DNA of 64,000 bases from Hyaloraphidium curvatum (Eukaryota > Monoblepharomycota > Hyaloraphidiomycetes > Hyaloraphidiales > Hyaloraphidiaceae), in contig JAIVFI010000042.1 of NCBI GenBank assembly GCA_025558095.1, forward strand, positions 393,036 through 457,035. Reading direction: 5' to 3'. Shown here in pieces: positions 31,654 through 41,424 of this stretch; positions within the stretch are counted from its first letter, which is position 1, and each line of letters begins with the position of its first letter. The translations under genes were made by a program, and so were the position numbers. The notes beneath the pieces are model-generated. The model was given only the letters and a program-made list of their open reading frames with translations, was not told the DNA's origin and ran no database searches.

Positions 31654-32057
31654 GCTTGCATGGGGATGGCTCCGACCGCTACGAATTTGATGCGATTGGA
31701 TGGCGTAGGAACATCGTTCGTGCTGTTATCTTGAGCAACATGGGGACACGCGGGCTTCGCGTTACGAGTCGACGCACACCCGGAGCACCATGCCCCCTGA
31801 GGCGGCGCTCTCTTCCGGCATTTTTCCGCGCGGACGGCGGGTTTCCGCGGGCGTACGGTGGCGGGCGCGGGGCCATGGGTGCGGGCCGACGACGTGCCCC
31901 CGGACCGCCGCCACGGCTCTTCCCCGCGCCTTCCCTTGGCTGGCTTGCCTCGGATCGGGCTTTACCCACTCCAAGCGCCTGCCGTCCGCGCGGACCACGG
32001 GGTTGGCCGGCGTCGGGACGGTCTCGGGACGTGATCATCCCGCGGGCCCGCGGCGGC
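31654..32057. other. intergenic
   Basis: About 400 bp after the coiled-coil gene. I see nothing supportable in it. Confidence 0.35.
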
Positions 32058-32243
32058 GCCCTTCCTGATGTACGTTAACTTGTAGCCCGTCGTGAGCGCG
32101 TCGCGCAGGACCTCGGCGAACGGGTGCGCGGGGAACGTGCAGGCGTCGTCGTGCCGCACCCAAGAGGCCTGTGTCCGCCTTGCGCACGTCGGCAACGTAG
32201 TGCCCTGCGCCGTTGGGACCCTGGTGCTGGAAGACGCTGCGGG
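32058..32243 (-). pseudogene. ubiquitin-specific protease C-terminal relic
   Basis: On the minus strand the translation QHQGPNGAGHYVADVR carries the His box of USP-type deubiquitinases (typically GGHYTVDV). It is followed in an adjacent frame by SWVRHDDACTF and GYKLTYIRKG, the positions of the catalytic WxxxDD and the final YLLFYxR strand. The two parts are out of frame by one base near 32165-32180, and nothing upstream of the His box remains. It is therefore a short relic, probably left by recombination. It meets the plus-strand MSS51-like fragment head to head about 90 bp away. Confidence 0.5.
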
Positions 32244-32330
32244 GCGGCGGCGCGATCGGACACGCGGTCAGCAGCGACCAGCTCGGACGTTTTCCGCCCA
32301 GTGGCCCGAAGCCCACCGCGACTTCCGTCG

Positions 32331-32666
32331 AAGGACCAGCCGGACCTCGTCTTTGGGTACAACGCCGGCCTGCTGAGCTACCCCGGCTGGGCCAACGTGC
32401 TCATGCAGGCCGCCGTCTTGCGCATCCCGTTCGCGTGCACCGAGTACACCGAGCAGTCGCTCGACACGCAGATGGTGCTGGTGCGGGCAGTGCTCGAGCG
32501 GGCCAGAATGTTCGCGGGGGATCGGGCGCCGCGGGAGGCGGACGTGCGGATGGGGATCAACCCGTTCAGGGACCCGGGGCAGAGGCGGATCCCGGCGTTC
32601 AAGGTGCCCAACTTCAACAACGGGTTCCTGATGACCATGTATAGGGGTGAGGTCGCCGAGCCGTAG
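32331..32666 (+). pseudogene. MSS51 C-terminal-domain-like fragment
   Basis: The frame reads PDLVFGYNAGLLSYPGWANV, then PFACTEYTEQSLDTQMV and NPFRDPGQRR, and ends at a TAG at 32664. The pattern (Asp-Leu then a Phe/Asn-Ala-Gly-Leu core, Trp, then a Pro and Thr-x-Tyr-Thr-Glu segment) resembles the C-terminal domain found in MSS51 and in many fungal MYND-finger proteins. The N-terminal half of that domain and any MYND finger are missing, and no upstream exon fits. It is most likely a truncated copy. Family assignment is from recall of the pattern, so moderate. Confidence 0.45.
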
Positions 32667-32886
32667 GCCAGCAGTGCATGGGGTTGATGGGGAGGAAGAG
32701 CCTGAGCTATAACCGGTGCCAGCTCGAAAGTAGTTTCGTCGATACACTATACCCGTGATGCCGCGATTCTCGGCTATCTGGTGTCCGACAGCGGGATGGT
32801 CGCGAGGGGACGACGGCGAATTTGCCCCCGGCCCGCTTCGACGCCACATCGACTCCACGAAACTCTCCCTTGTACACTCCTCCGCG

Positions 32887-34026
32887 ATGCCCCTGCCCGT
32901 GGTCGACTTCGCCGGCTTTGGCGACGGCGCCGAGGTTGATTCCCGCGTCGCCTCCGAGATCTTCTCAGCGCTGTCGGCGTCGGGGTTCATGGTGGCCAAG
33001 AACCTCTTTCCTCCCTCGTTCGCGCCGCTGCTCGCCGCGGCGTTCGACCGCTCCGCCGCCTTTTTCGCGCGCGACGGCGAGTACAAACGCCGCTTCTCGG
33101 ACGCCCACGTGCGGCGACCCCGTCGCAGCGCTACACATTGGGGATTCACTGCGTTCGGCCAGGAGCGCTTCGAAGCCGGCAAGGTCGACCAGAAGGAGGT
33201 GCTCGACCTGTGCAAGGACCTGCTGCACCGCGGCTCCCACCCGGACGAGCTGGCCGGCCAGGACGCAGACTGGGCGACCTTCGAGACCTTCCTGCGGGCT
33301 TGCCACGATGCTTCCCTGCGGCTGTACTCCGCCATCGCCCTCTCCCTCGGCCTGCCCCGCGACCACTTTGACGCCTGGCACAAGTGGTCGCTCCCAGCCG
33401 CCGGAGAGGAGCTCCGCTTCCTGCACTACCCGCCGCAGCCGCCCTCCCGCAACGAGCCCGAAGGCCAAATCCGCGCCGGCGCCCACACGGACTACGGCTC
33501 GGCCACGCTGCTGTTCCAAAAGGACGTCGGCGGGTTGCAGGTGCTCCACCCGCAGCGCGGCTGGACCGACGTGCCGGTGCTCGCGAAGCCCGGCGAGGAG
33601 CACCTCTACACCGTGGTCAACACCGCCGACCTGATGGAATGGTGGACCAACGGGCTCTACCCCAGCACGGCACACAGGGTTGCGATGCCGAGGAACGAGG
33701 GCGAGTCCGCCGCACGGTACTCGATCGCGTACTTCTGCCACGCCAACGACCCCGTGCCTCTGGACCCCATCGCGGCGTCGCCGGTGGTCAGGGAGCGCAC
33801 GGGACTACATCGTATTCGGGGGAGTGGGGACAAATACGTCCCGGGTGAGTGGGAGGGAGCGATCCCGCGGCTCAAGGGGATCGAGGGGCACGTGGCGTGG
33901 AACCCCGAGGGCGGGGAGGACGAACGCGCGGCCGCCGGGGACGCCGAGGGATGGCTGCTGCGCCGGATGGGGTTCACGCGCTCGTGGAAGTACGAGAATC
34001 GGCAGGAGGAGAGGGCGAGGATGTGA
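32887..34026 (+). CDS. 2-oxoglutarate/Fe(II)-dependent oxygenase (379 aa)
   Basis: Member of the isopenicillin-N-synthase-like family. The N-terminal DIOX_N part starts MPLPVVDFAGFGDG. The catalytic jelly roll has AGAHTDYGSATLLFQ (iron ligands His and Asp), GGLQVLHPQRGWTDVP, NTADLMEWWTNGLYPSTAHR (third ligand His) and ARYSIAYF (the Arg-x-Ser that binds 2-oxoglutarate). Length fits the family. The gene is intronless from ATG 32887. Two short stretches (residues about 75-85 and 300-325) look unusual for the family and could hide an unspliced intron or local frame change. The fungal relatives act in secondary metabolism or on small acids; the substrate is unknown. Confidence 0.88.
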   Translation: MPLPVVDFAGFGDGAEVDSRVASEIFSALSASGFMVAKNLFPPSFAPLLAAAFDRSAAFFARDGEYKRRFSDAHVRRPRRSATHWGFTAFGQERFEAGKVDQKEVLDLCKDLLHRGSHPDELAGQDADWATFETFLRACHDASLRLYSAIALSLGLPRDHFDAWHKWSLPAAGEELRFLHYPPQPPSRNEPEGQIRAGAHTDYGSATLLFQKDVGGLQVLHPQRGWTDVPVLAKPGEEHLYTVVNTADLMEWWTNGLYPSTAHRVAMPRNEGESAARYSIAYFCHANDPVPLDPIAASPVVRERTGLHRIRGSGDKYVPGEWEGAIPRLKGIEGHVAWNPEGGEDERAAAGDAEGWLLRRMGFTRSWKYENRQEERARM

Positions 34027-34201
34027 GGCGCGGCGATCAAGGAAAGGAGTGGAAGAGGTACGGGAGCTTCGTCGTGCAGGAGCCATCAGCACTGATAGAT
34101 AACGTAAGGCGATGCCTCGTGCTTTCATCAATCAGCCTGAGGATCGAGTGAGGAGTGTTCGCGGACGAGCGACCCACCTCCCACAGCTCCGTTCCCGCAA
34201 G

Positions 34202-34923
34202 ATGTCCTCCCGCGTCCTCATCATAATGGAATCGCTCGCGGCGCAGCACTGGTTGCGCACGCTGCTCCGCCTGTGCCTCGCGTGCCGGGCATGCTACACA
34301 GCCGGCTTGCCGCTGCTCCTGCGGCGCGTGGACGTGGACGCGGGCAACCTCGAAAAGGTCATCGCGCGGTTCGAGGGAGAGAGGACGGAGGGATTGCGGT
34401 TCGGAGACGGTGCGGGGGCGCGGGAATCTCGTTTTCGGAGGTCGCGGTCCGCTTCGCGTCGGCGAACATGGCTTCGCTGCTCCGCTTCCTCGTGCCCAAG
34501 TTCCGTGGCCTGCAATCGTTCGAGCTGGATCTGTCGGGACGTTGGCCCTGCAGCTTCGGCTCATCGCCCGTCAACGAGGCCCAATCGGCTTCCCTCGCCG
34601 TCCGACTCGGGGGCAACATCGCCACCTTCGCAACCCCTGTCTGGATTGCGCTCGGCCTCCTGCATGCCTCCCTTTCGTGGCCTGGAAGCGGGCGTCTGGT
34701 CATTTGTGCCCACAATTCCGCCCTGTACGCGAGCCGGGCCGAGCTCGTCCGCTCCGAGCAAGTCGTAAGCTGGCCCAACGCGCCCGCCTTTTTGGGCTCC
34801 GGCGGGAAGAGCGCCTGGGAAGCTGAAATCCGCGTCCTCGAAGACCACAGCGCCACCGGGGGAATGAGCTTGGAGGAGCAGCGGGAGTACTGGGTTCTCC
34901 CCGGGCGTGGCGCTGCGGTGGTT
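34202..34923 (+). pseudogene. F-box-like protein with a frameshift
   Basis: The frame from ATG 34202 (ESLAAQHWLRTLLRLCLACR then LLLRRVDVDAGNLEKVIARF) looks like the start of a fungal F-box-associated protein. It is lost in a G-rich run (GTGCGGGGGCGCGGG, about 34409-34423), and the sensible continuation FSEVAVRFASANMASLLRFL then LQSFELDLSGRW is in another frame. A one-base change in the G run would join them. The end of the homologous part is unclear because the frame runs on into the convergent gene at 34924. Could be a sequencing error in the G run. Confidence 0.45.
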
Positions 34924-35622
34924 TCAAGAACTCGAAGTTCGAAGACGGCGCCTCCAGGGTTTCGGCTTCTGCATCGCGAAGGGGAGCACGATGTCGACGA
35001 GCAGGTAGGTGAGGTCCAAGGCACCCCGGATTGTGCGCGTGTCGGCGGCCGTCGGCCAGTCCGGGGTCGCGACGAGGAGGACGAGGGCCGGGTTGGATGC
35101 CCCGCAGAGTGCGATGGTGTCTAGGAGGGAAACTTCGTCGGCGATGCGCTTCCGCAGCGGCTGCGAGAGGCCGGCGCCCTTCACGAGCAGCAGGGCCGTC
35201 ATCGTGGGGATCCACAGCAACACCCAGAACGGCGTCGGATCGCAGGCCCCCAGGTCGCCCTTGGTGAGGTCGTCGGCGCACGTCTCCATCTGCTCCACGG
35301 TGGGAAAGCCCCAGGCGGTGCGCAAGGAGGGATCGAGGAACGCCTCCGCGTACCGGCGCGCCACGGCGAGCGACTGCTGCAGCGTGCGGCCCAGAACGTG
35401 CTGGGCGACGTCCTCCGGGGGAAGCGCCGTGGCCGGGGCGCCTTGTTTTTCCAGAAAGAAAGGCGCCAGAACGCCGCGCTCGCTCCACTCGAAGGCGCCG
35501 TCGGTGACCAGCCCGAACAGCAGCGCGCGAGCGGCGTGCAGCTCCTGCTCGCAGGCCATCGAGGGGCCCTGCGCGGGCTCTTCAGCCAGCCTGGACCGCG
35601 GGAGCGTCGGGCCGCCTTGCAT
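34924..35622 (-). CDS. hypothetical protein, 5' end abutting a minisatellite (232 aa)
   Basis: From ATG 35622 to the stop at 34924. Mostly helical: EDVAQHVLGRTLQQSLAVAR, then PFWVLLWIPTMTALLLVKGA (hydrophobic) and ISLL-like segments, ending in a basic tail (KPWRRRLRTSSS). The same frame is open upstream without an ATG as far as a TGA inside the first 153-bp repeat unit. The original 5' part may therefore have been replaced by the repeat array. Not recognised; the helical pattern resembles C-terminal parts of fungal transcription-factor regions, but that is weak. Confidence 0.4.
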   Translation of the reverse strand: MQGGPTLPRSRLAEEPAQGPSMACEQELHAARALLFGLVTDGAFEWSERGVLAPFFLEKQGAPATALPPEDVAQHVLGRTLQQSLAVARRYAEAFLDPSLRTAWGFPTVEQMETCADDLTKGDLGACDPTPFWVLLWIPTMTALLLVKGAGLSQPLRKRIADEVSLLDTIALCGASNPALVLLVATPDWPTAADTRTIRGALDLTYLLVDIVLPFAMQKPKPWRRRLRTSSS

Positions 35623-35681
35623 CTTGTTGACGAGCTCTTCTAGGCCGACCGTCGCGCCGGTGAGGTGGCCCTCGACCGCAG

Positions 35682-36700
35682 CCACGAAAGTAAGCTCGGG
35701 TTGCTCGGGAGCGTCTTTTCAGAGCGGCATGCCGGATCCTTGGGGCAGGAGGCGCGGTCTTCGGAGGATGATCGGGGTGGCCATCACGGCCGGAACGTGG
35801 GACCCTCCATGCCGGCGCGCCAAGCAACGGATTCGACGCAAAGTAAGCTCGGGGCGCTCGGGAGCGTCTATTCAGAGCGGCATGCTGGATCCTTGGGGCA
35901 GGAGGCGCGGTCTTCGGAGGATGATCGGGGTGGCCATCACGGCCGGAACGTGGGACCCTCCATGCCGGCGCGCCGCGCAACGGAATCGACGCAAAGTAAG
36001 CTTGGGTTGCTCGGGAGCGTCTATTCAGAGCGGCATGCTGGATCCTTGGGGCAGGAGGCGCGGTCTTCGGAGGATGATCGGGGTGGCCATCACGGCCGGA
36101 ACGTGGGACCCTCCATGCCGGCGCGCCGCGCAACGGAATCGACGCAAAGTAAGCTTGGGTTGCTCGGGAGCGTCTATTCAGAGCGGCATGCTGGATCCTT
36201 GGGGCAGGAGGCGCGGTCTTCGGAGGATGATCAGAGTGGCCATCGGGGCGGGCTGATGGGACCCTCCATGCCGGCGCGCCGCGCAACGGAATCGACGCAA
36301 AGTAAGCTCGGGGCGCTCGGGAGCGTCTATTCAGAGCGGCATGCTGGATCCTTGGGGCAGGAGGCGCGGTCTTCGGAGGATGATCGGGGTGGCCATCACG
36401 GCCGGAACGTGGGACCCTCCATGCCGGCGCGCCGCGCAACGGAATCGACGCAAAGTAAGCTTGGGTTGCTCGGGAGCGTCTATTCAGAGCGGCATGCTGG
36501 ATCCTTGGGGCAGGAGGCGCGGTCTTCGGAGGATGATCGGGGTGGCCATCACGGCCGGAACGTGGGACCCTCCATGCCGGCGCGCCAAGCAACGGATTCG
36601 ACGCAAAGTAAGCTTGGGTTGCTCGGGAGCGTCTATTCAGAGCGGCATGCTGGATCCTTGGGGCAGGAGGCGCGGTCTTCGGAGGATGATCGGAGTGGCC
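35682..36700 (+). repeat. 153-bp tandem minisatellite, about 6.6 units
   Basis: Units start at about 35682, 35835, 35988, 36141, 36294, 36447 and 36600, exactly 153 bp apart. The first and last are the most diverged, and the last is cut off near 36700. Each contains AAGTAAGCT, GGGAGCGTCTATTCAGAGCGGCATG and GGACCCTCCATGCCGGCGCGCC in order. Unit 4 differs over about 15 bp (GGGGCGGGCTGAT). Because 153 is a multiple of three and units lack stops in several frames, long repetitive ORFs exist on both strands (for example a 51-residue repeat with SVYSERHAGSLGQEARSSED). None has a convincing start. Confidence 0.95.
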
Positions 36701-37000
36701 CCGCCTCGTCGAACGTGCCCCACGACACGGCCATTTGAAGAGCCGTGCAACACAGTGTTTGCAAATGCGAGGAGCAGCCTAACGCTGGGAACGTAAAGTG
36801 GCGAGGCGAGGGGTGCGGCCGAGTGCTCCGTGTTGAGAAGCCTCCTGGCCGCGGGCGACTATCTCGCTCATCAGTTCTCTACTCCCGGGGCTATTCACCC
36901 CTCCACCGCTGATCACACAATGGAAAAGCAGAAATCCGTAGCCTCGTGGACAACAGCGCGCAGAGATGCGCACACAAAGAACGTTCCTCTTCCGGTCGGC

Positions 37001-39337
37001 CTACAACGACCCCGCCCCTTCGTCCCCGGTCCGTGCCCTCTCGTAGCCCATCCTCAGCCTCCCCAGCAGCGTCGCCATCGCCGCCTCCACCCCGCTCCCC
37101 GCCATCTCCCTCCCCCCCGCCTGCTCCCCCTCCGCATCGTCCGCCCCGCGCCCGTACTCCTCGCTCCCCCACGTCTCCGCAACCTGCACCTCCCCGCCGA
37201 ACCGCACCCGCCTCCCGGGCCCGTAGGCCGGCAGCTCCGCCAGCCTGTCGCCGCCACCCTCGGGATCCGGCGTGCCCCCACGTGCCCGCTCCGCCGCGCA
37301 GGCCCAGCACGCGCCCCTCTCCCCTTGCGGAACATGCGGGCACCCCGACGCGGCGCGCTGCGCGGCGTAGAGCGCGGAAAAGTCCGCGCGGGAGAGCGAC
37401 GCCCGTGGCGAGGACAGGAACCGCTCGAGCATCAGCCTCAGCTCGGCGTGCGCGGCGCGGTCGGTGGCGTCCAGAAGCGCGAAGCACGCGCGGATGTCCT
37501 CCCGCAGCGCGGCGTAGGCGCCGGCTTCGGCTTCCCCGCTGGGTGCGGGGAGCCGCTTGGCCACCAGCACCAGCAGCCACGCCGCGTGCGCCGCTGCGAA
37601 GCACGCGATCGGCACCAGTATGCTCCCCGCGAGTGCCGGCCGCGGGATGGACCGCGCGATGGCGCGCGAGATGGCGGCGGTCTCGGCGCAGAGCAGGAAC
37701 GCCGAGGAAAAAGCGGGGGAGGAGAAGTACAGCCTGCGGAGGGCTGAGGTGTGGGTGTCGGTGCCGTCGGGGGAGGCGGCGGGGGGACGGGGGGAGCCGG
37801 GGGGGCCGTCGACAGAGGCCGAGCCCGAGGCGTCGGAGGTGTTGTCCCCGGAGCCGTCCCATCCGCCGTCGCCGGCCTCCTCCCCATCCTCCGAATCGGA
37901 TCCAGAATCGGATCCGGAATCGGATTCGGAATCCGAATCGCCCCGCAACCTTGGCCCAGGATCGTCCTCCACCTGGTCCGGCGACACTAGGAGCAGCCGC
38001 ACCCGCCACAGGTCCATCAGCTCCGCCAGCAGCTGCACCCTCGACGCGTCGCCCGAAAAGTAGGGGCACTCGGCGTCCAGCGCTGCGAAATCGGCGGAGC
38101 GGAAGGCGGCGGAGAGGCCCGGCGGCAGGGCGGCGGTGAGCGCGCCGACGGCTTCGGAGAGGAAGGCGAGGCGGCGCAGGGATTCTCCCAGCAGGGGGTT
38201 GGCCAGCGCGGCGCGGACGCGCGCGGGGTCCAGGTCCGCCAGAGCGGGGTGATCGCCCGCCCCCGGGTCGCCGCCGGCAGCGGCGGCCCTCCGCAGCTCG
38301 CCCGCGACGAACAGCTCCAGCATCGACAGCCCCGCCTCGTCGGCGACGAACCGCCGCAGCTCGTGGACCTGCCTGAACGCCAGCGCGACCATCATCCACA
38401 GCCTGCCGGCGGCAAAGTACTTGAGGTCCGTCACGTAGGTCCCCAGCATGCCCGCTCGGACGGCCGGGTCCACCGGCGGGGAGAGGTTCGGGTCCAGCCA
38501 CCCGATCAGGTCGCGGCACGTCCCCCTCGTGCGCAGCATGCACTCGGCAAGCACCTCCGGCACGGGCCCGTTGGCCCGCCTCCGCGAGGGCGGGGGCACG
38601 GCGCGGTGCACGAGCTCGCTGGGGAGCGCCACGGGGACGTCCGGGAACGCGGCGGCGGGGTCGAGCACGGCCCTCGTGCCGGCGACGGGGCCGATGCGGA
38701 CGCCGAAGAAGCACGCGGCGTAGAAGACGTTGAGCCCGATCTCGTCCATCAGCAGGTCGTCGGCGCCGTACTCGGGGGGAGGGGGTCGGCCGCGCGGGGG
38801 GGAGGGCAGCCCGGCGGCGCGCCAGATGTCGGCCAGCTGCGATAGGATTGCCTTGGCTGCGTCTATGCGCATCATGTGGAGGTACACGCCCGAGGCGGCG
38901 AGGATGGCGGCCCACTGGAGGGCGAGGCAGCGCGGCGTGCGGAGGTGCGGCTGCGGCGGGGCGGCCGGGGCGCCCTTGGCCGGGCGGCGGTGCGGTGCCG
39001 CCTCCCAGAAGGCGGCCAGCTCGCGGCGCAGCAGGGAGTCGAAGCGGGCCTCGAGCCGCTCGACGAGGGCGCCGTCGACCGCCGCGCCGACGTCCACTCC
39101 GGCGGCCGACGCCGCCAGGAGGGCGTAAGCGCCCAGCCAATCGACCACTGCGACCATTATGTCCGCGGTATAGAATTCCCTGAGTGCCGGGTGCGCCGCC
39201 GGGGGTTCGGGCCCGTTGAGCTCGAGGAACGCGGCGCCCGACAGGATCGAGATGTCGGGCGGCCCCGTCGAGAACATCGCCCCGACGAACGCCTGGCGCT
39301 CGCGGAACCCTATTTCGGGGATGCTGACGTCGCTCAT
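37001..39337 (-). CDS. transcription-factor middle-homology-region protein without a zinc cluster (778 aa)
   Basis: Intronless from ATG 39337. Residues about 15-330 resemble the fungal_trans/middle homology region (FVGAMFSTGPPDISILSGAA, then ALQWAAILAASGVYLHMM, ILSQLADIWRAAGLPSP and DEIGLNVFYAACFFG). It aligns with the protein at 54430-56970 along its length. A Ser/Asp/Glu repeat (SDSESDSGSDSGSDSED) follows at about 470-500, then a helical C-terminal domain with CPHVPQGERGACWACAAE and RRVRFGGEVQVAETW. There is no Zn2Cys6 cluster in this ORF or in a plausible upstream exon within 700 bp. It may therefore act as a cofactor or need a DNA-binding partner. Confidence 0.7.
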   Translation of the reverse strand: MSDVSIPEIGFRERQAFVGAMFSTGPPDISILSGAAFLELNGPEPPAAHPALREFYTADIMVAVVDWLGAYALLAASAAGVDVGAAVDGALVERLEARFDSLLRRELAAFWEAAPHRRPAKGAPAAPPQPHLRTPRCLALQWAAILAASGVYLHMMRIDAAKAILSQLADIWRAAGLPSPPRGRPPPPEYGADDLLMDEIGLNVFYAACFFGVRIGPVAGTRAVLDPAAAFPDVPVALPSELVHRAVPPPSRRRANGPVPEVLAECMLRTRGTCRDLIGWLDPNLSPPVDPAVRAGMLGTYVTDLKYFAAGRLWMMVALAFRQVHELRRFVADEAGLSMLELFVAGELRRAAAAGGDPGAGDHPALADLDPARVRAALANPLLGESLRRLAFLSEAVGALTAALPPGLSAAFRSADFAALDAECPYFSGDASRVQLLAELMDLWRVRLLLVSPDQVEDDPGPRLRGDSDSESDSGSDSGSDSEDGEEAGDGGWDGSGDNTSDASGSASVDGPPGSPRPPAASPDGTDTHTSALRRLYFSSPAFSSAFLLCAETAAISRAIARSIPRPALAGSILVPIACFAAAHAAWLLVLVAKRLPAPSGEAEAGAYAALREDIRACFALLDATDRAAHAELRLMLERFLSSPRASLSRADFSALYAAQRAASGCPHVPQGERGACWACAAERARGGTPDPEGGGDRLAELPAYGPGRRVRFGGEVQVAETWGSEEYGRGADDAEGEQAGGREMAGSGVEAAMATLLGRLRMGYERARTGDEGAGSL

Positions 39338-40035
39338 CGTGGGGCGGCGCGGGGCAGGGGTCCGGGGGAGGGGCGGCCGCTAGTGGGGGACAGGAGCGGC
39401 CGAGAAGGGATCCGGATCTTGGACCCTCGGGAGGCGGTCAGGGGTTCCGGGCTCCGCCCCCTGCCGGACCCGCCAGGAACTCGGGCACGGCTGGATTTCG
39501 ACGCGCACGGTGCCCCCTCGGTCGGCCGCCCTGGCGGTCCCCGCCGGCCGCCCGTGGCGCTCACCAGCCCCGACCAGTCGCATTTAGCCCCCCATCCCGC
39601 ATCGCCGCAACCCCACCTCCGACTCGGAGGTGCGGCAAGGGACCATCGACTGTCGAAGAAACTGACGGCGGCGTCGGCCATCCAGGTCCCTCTCGATGGT
39701 TTTCGGCCGGAAACGGAAGGCTGGGCGGCCACTTCGGGCAAGAGCATCTTCCCAGCACCCCTCGATGGCTCTCCACCCGCATTCCGCACGGGCCCCTGAC
39801 GGGCCCGATTCGCACTGATTTTGGATCATCCTCTGTCCCTTTTCGTCGGCGGTTCGGATGGATTCTGCCTGGTTGTTCCCTAGGATTCGGCCGACCGTCC
39901 CCACTGCGCGAATCTGGAAGTGCCTCGCGAGCCACCCGAGGCATTCCGTGAACCCGAGGGCCTCGGTCACGCCCTCCGGGAAGCCATCCCTCGCGTCCGG
40001 CGACCGCGTCGGACGTGCGGCGCGTCCTCCGCGGA
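39338..40035. other. intergenic, divergent promoters
   Basis: About 700 bp between the MHR protein (minus strand) and the GDSL hydrolase (plus strand). No additional gene is supported. Confidence 0.4.
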
Positions 40036-40812
40036 ATGCCTGCGCCCACTTCCATCCCCCTCGCGCTCCCCTTGTTCGCGCTCCTCGCCCTCCTCGCCGC
40101 GTTCCCCCTCCTACCCTCGCTCTCCCCTTCGATGCCACCCCCGCGGCGCGTGCTCGCGGTCGGCGACTCGCTGACCGAGGGATTCACTGCGGGCGGCGCG
40201 GTGTTCCACCCGTACGCGATCCGCCTGCGCGCCCTCCTCGCCGAACGCTTCCCGGACGATAAGTTCGAGGTGGAGGTGCTGGGATTCAGCGGGTTTCGCT
40301 CGCGGGAGGTCCGCGGGCGGCTGGACGCGCATTTCGCCCGCAACCGGGACGCGCAGTTGGGTTACGCGGCGGTGATGTGTGGGACCAACGACGCCGGCGA
40401 TCTCGCTTCCCTGCCCGAGCGGTCGTTCCCGGCCGCGTTGGATGCCGTGGTCGCAGAGCTGGAGGCGATGCACGAAGCGGTGATCGCCCGCGGGGCGAAG
40501 CTGCTCGTGATGAACCTGCCCGACGTCTGGGCGGGCGGCGCGGCGGCCAGCCCCGTCTATTTCGCGCGGAGGGACCAGCTGCGTTCCCGCATCCGGGTAC
40601 TGGCAGAACGATACTCCAAGGAAGGCAAGCCGGTCGCGTACCTCGACCCCGAGCCGCTGATCCCGCTGCGGGAAGGCACCACTCGCATCGCGGACGACCC
40701 GCGGAAGAGGGGCAACTGGGACAGGGACGGACTTCACATGACCGCGAAGGGGTACGACGCGCTGGGGGAGCTGGTGTTCGGGAAGCTGTTTGACGAGGCG
40801 GAACCAGGGTGA
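40036..40812 (+). CDS. GDSL/SGNH-family hydrolase (258 aa)
   Basis: Esterase/lipase of the SGNH fold. Block I is VLAVGDSLTEGF with the nucleophile Ser at about residue 43, block III is CGTNDAGD with the oxyanion Asn, and block V is DGLHMTAKGY with the catalytic Asp-x2-His. The N-terminus (ALPLFALLALLAAFPLLPSL) is a signal peptide or signal anchor, so the enzyme is secreted or membrane-tethered. Intronless. The likely substrates of such fungal proteins are short acyl esters or carbohydrate acetyl groups; this one is unassigned. Confidence 0.9.
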   Translation: MPAPTSIPLALPLFALLALLAAFPLLPSLSPSMPPPRRVLAVGDSLTEGFTAGGAVFHPYAIRLRALLAERFPDDKFEVEVLGFSGFRSREVRGRLDAHFARNRDAQLGYAAVMCGTNDAGDLASLPERSFPAALDAVVAELEAMHEAVIARGAKLLVMNLPDVWAGGAAASPVYFARRDQLRSRIRVLAERYSKEGKPVAYLDPEPLIPLREGTTRIADDPRKRGNWDRDGLHMTAKGYDALGELVFGKLFDEAEPG

Positions 40813-41424
40813 GCGGAGGGCGGTGCCGGGTACTTTCCGGCCTGGACAACTTCCGTCGACACGACGGGTGCTCCGGCTGCTGGGCTGGAGTGCCTCGCGT
40901 GCTGTTTGCGGCTCCTCCCGGAAGCCCCCGCCCGCCTGAGCGAAGCCGAATGGTGCGCTTGAGGCGGAAGATTTCGGCACGGTTAAGCTGCGACATGCCG
41001 ATAGCGAGCGCGTCCGAGCCCTCATGGCCGATTTCATGAGCAACCATCCGGCACCGCTCACTTGACTTTTCGCTCGCGGGACCGCCGCCCGCAGCCTCGG
41101 ACTGGTCATCGGCCTGTCATCGGCCAAATCCGCCTCGAGCTTCGTGATCTGCGAGGGGTGGTCGGCTTTCTGCTTCTCGGGCTCCAGGAGGCTCCGGCCA
41201 GCTCGACGCTGCGACCGCGACTGCCAGAGGGCGTACTGGAAGCAACACAAAAGGGTCTGCGCCGGCACAAGGACCTAATCACGCGATGGACTGCAAGGGA
41301 CTGCCCTTGGGCAGAAAGGTGCGTGGGGGACAGGCGGGGCGGGTCGACGTCCTTTCAAACGCGCGAACACTATAGGCGGGATCCATCAGTCAACGGCGGG
41401 GAACAGATCTACAACGGTCTCCGT
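40813..41424. other. intergenic between convergent genes
   Basis: About 610 bp between the GDSL stop and the glutamine-synthetase-family stop. No gene is supported. Confidence 0.4.

Noticed and set aside
35682-36700. CRISPR-like array
   Set aside because: Units are contiguous 153-bp tandem copies with no unique spacers, and the organism is a eukaryote.
35665-36738. 357-codon plus-strand ORF with 51-residue repeats
   Set aside because: It begins without an ATG and exists because the 153-bp unit is a multiple of three; equally long frames exist in other frames and on the other strand. Kept as a minisatellite, not a gene.
39338-40035. Upstream zinc-cluster exon for MHR protein 1
   Set aside because: I translated the upstream minus-strand frames and found no Cys-x2-Cys-x6-Cys pattern with a joinable splice site.
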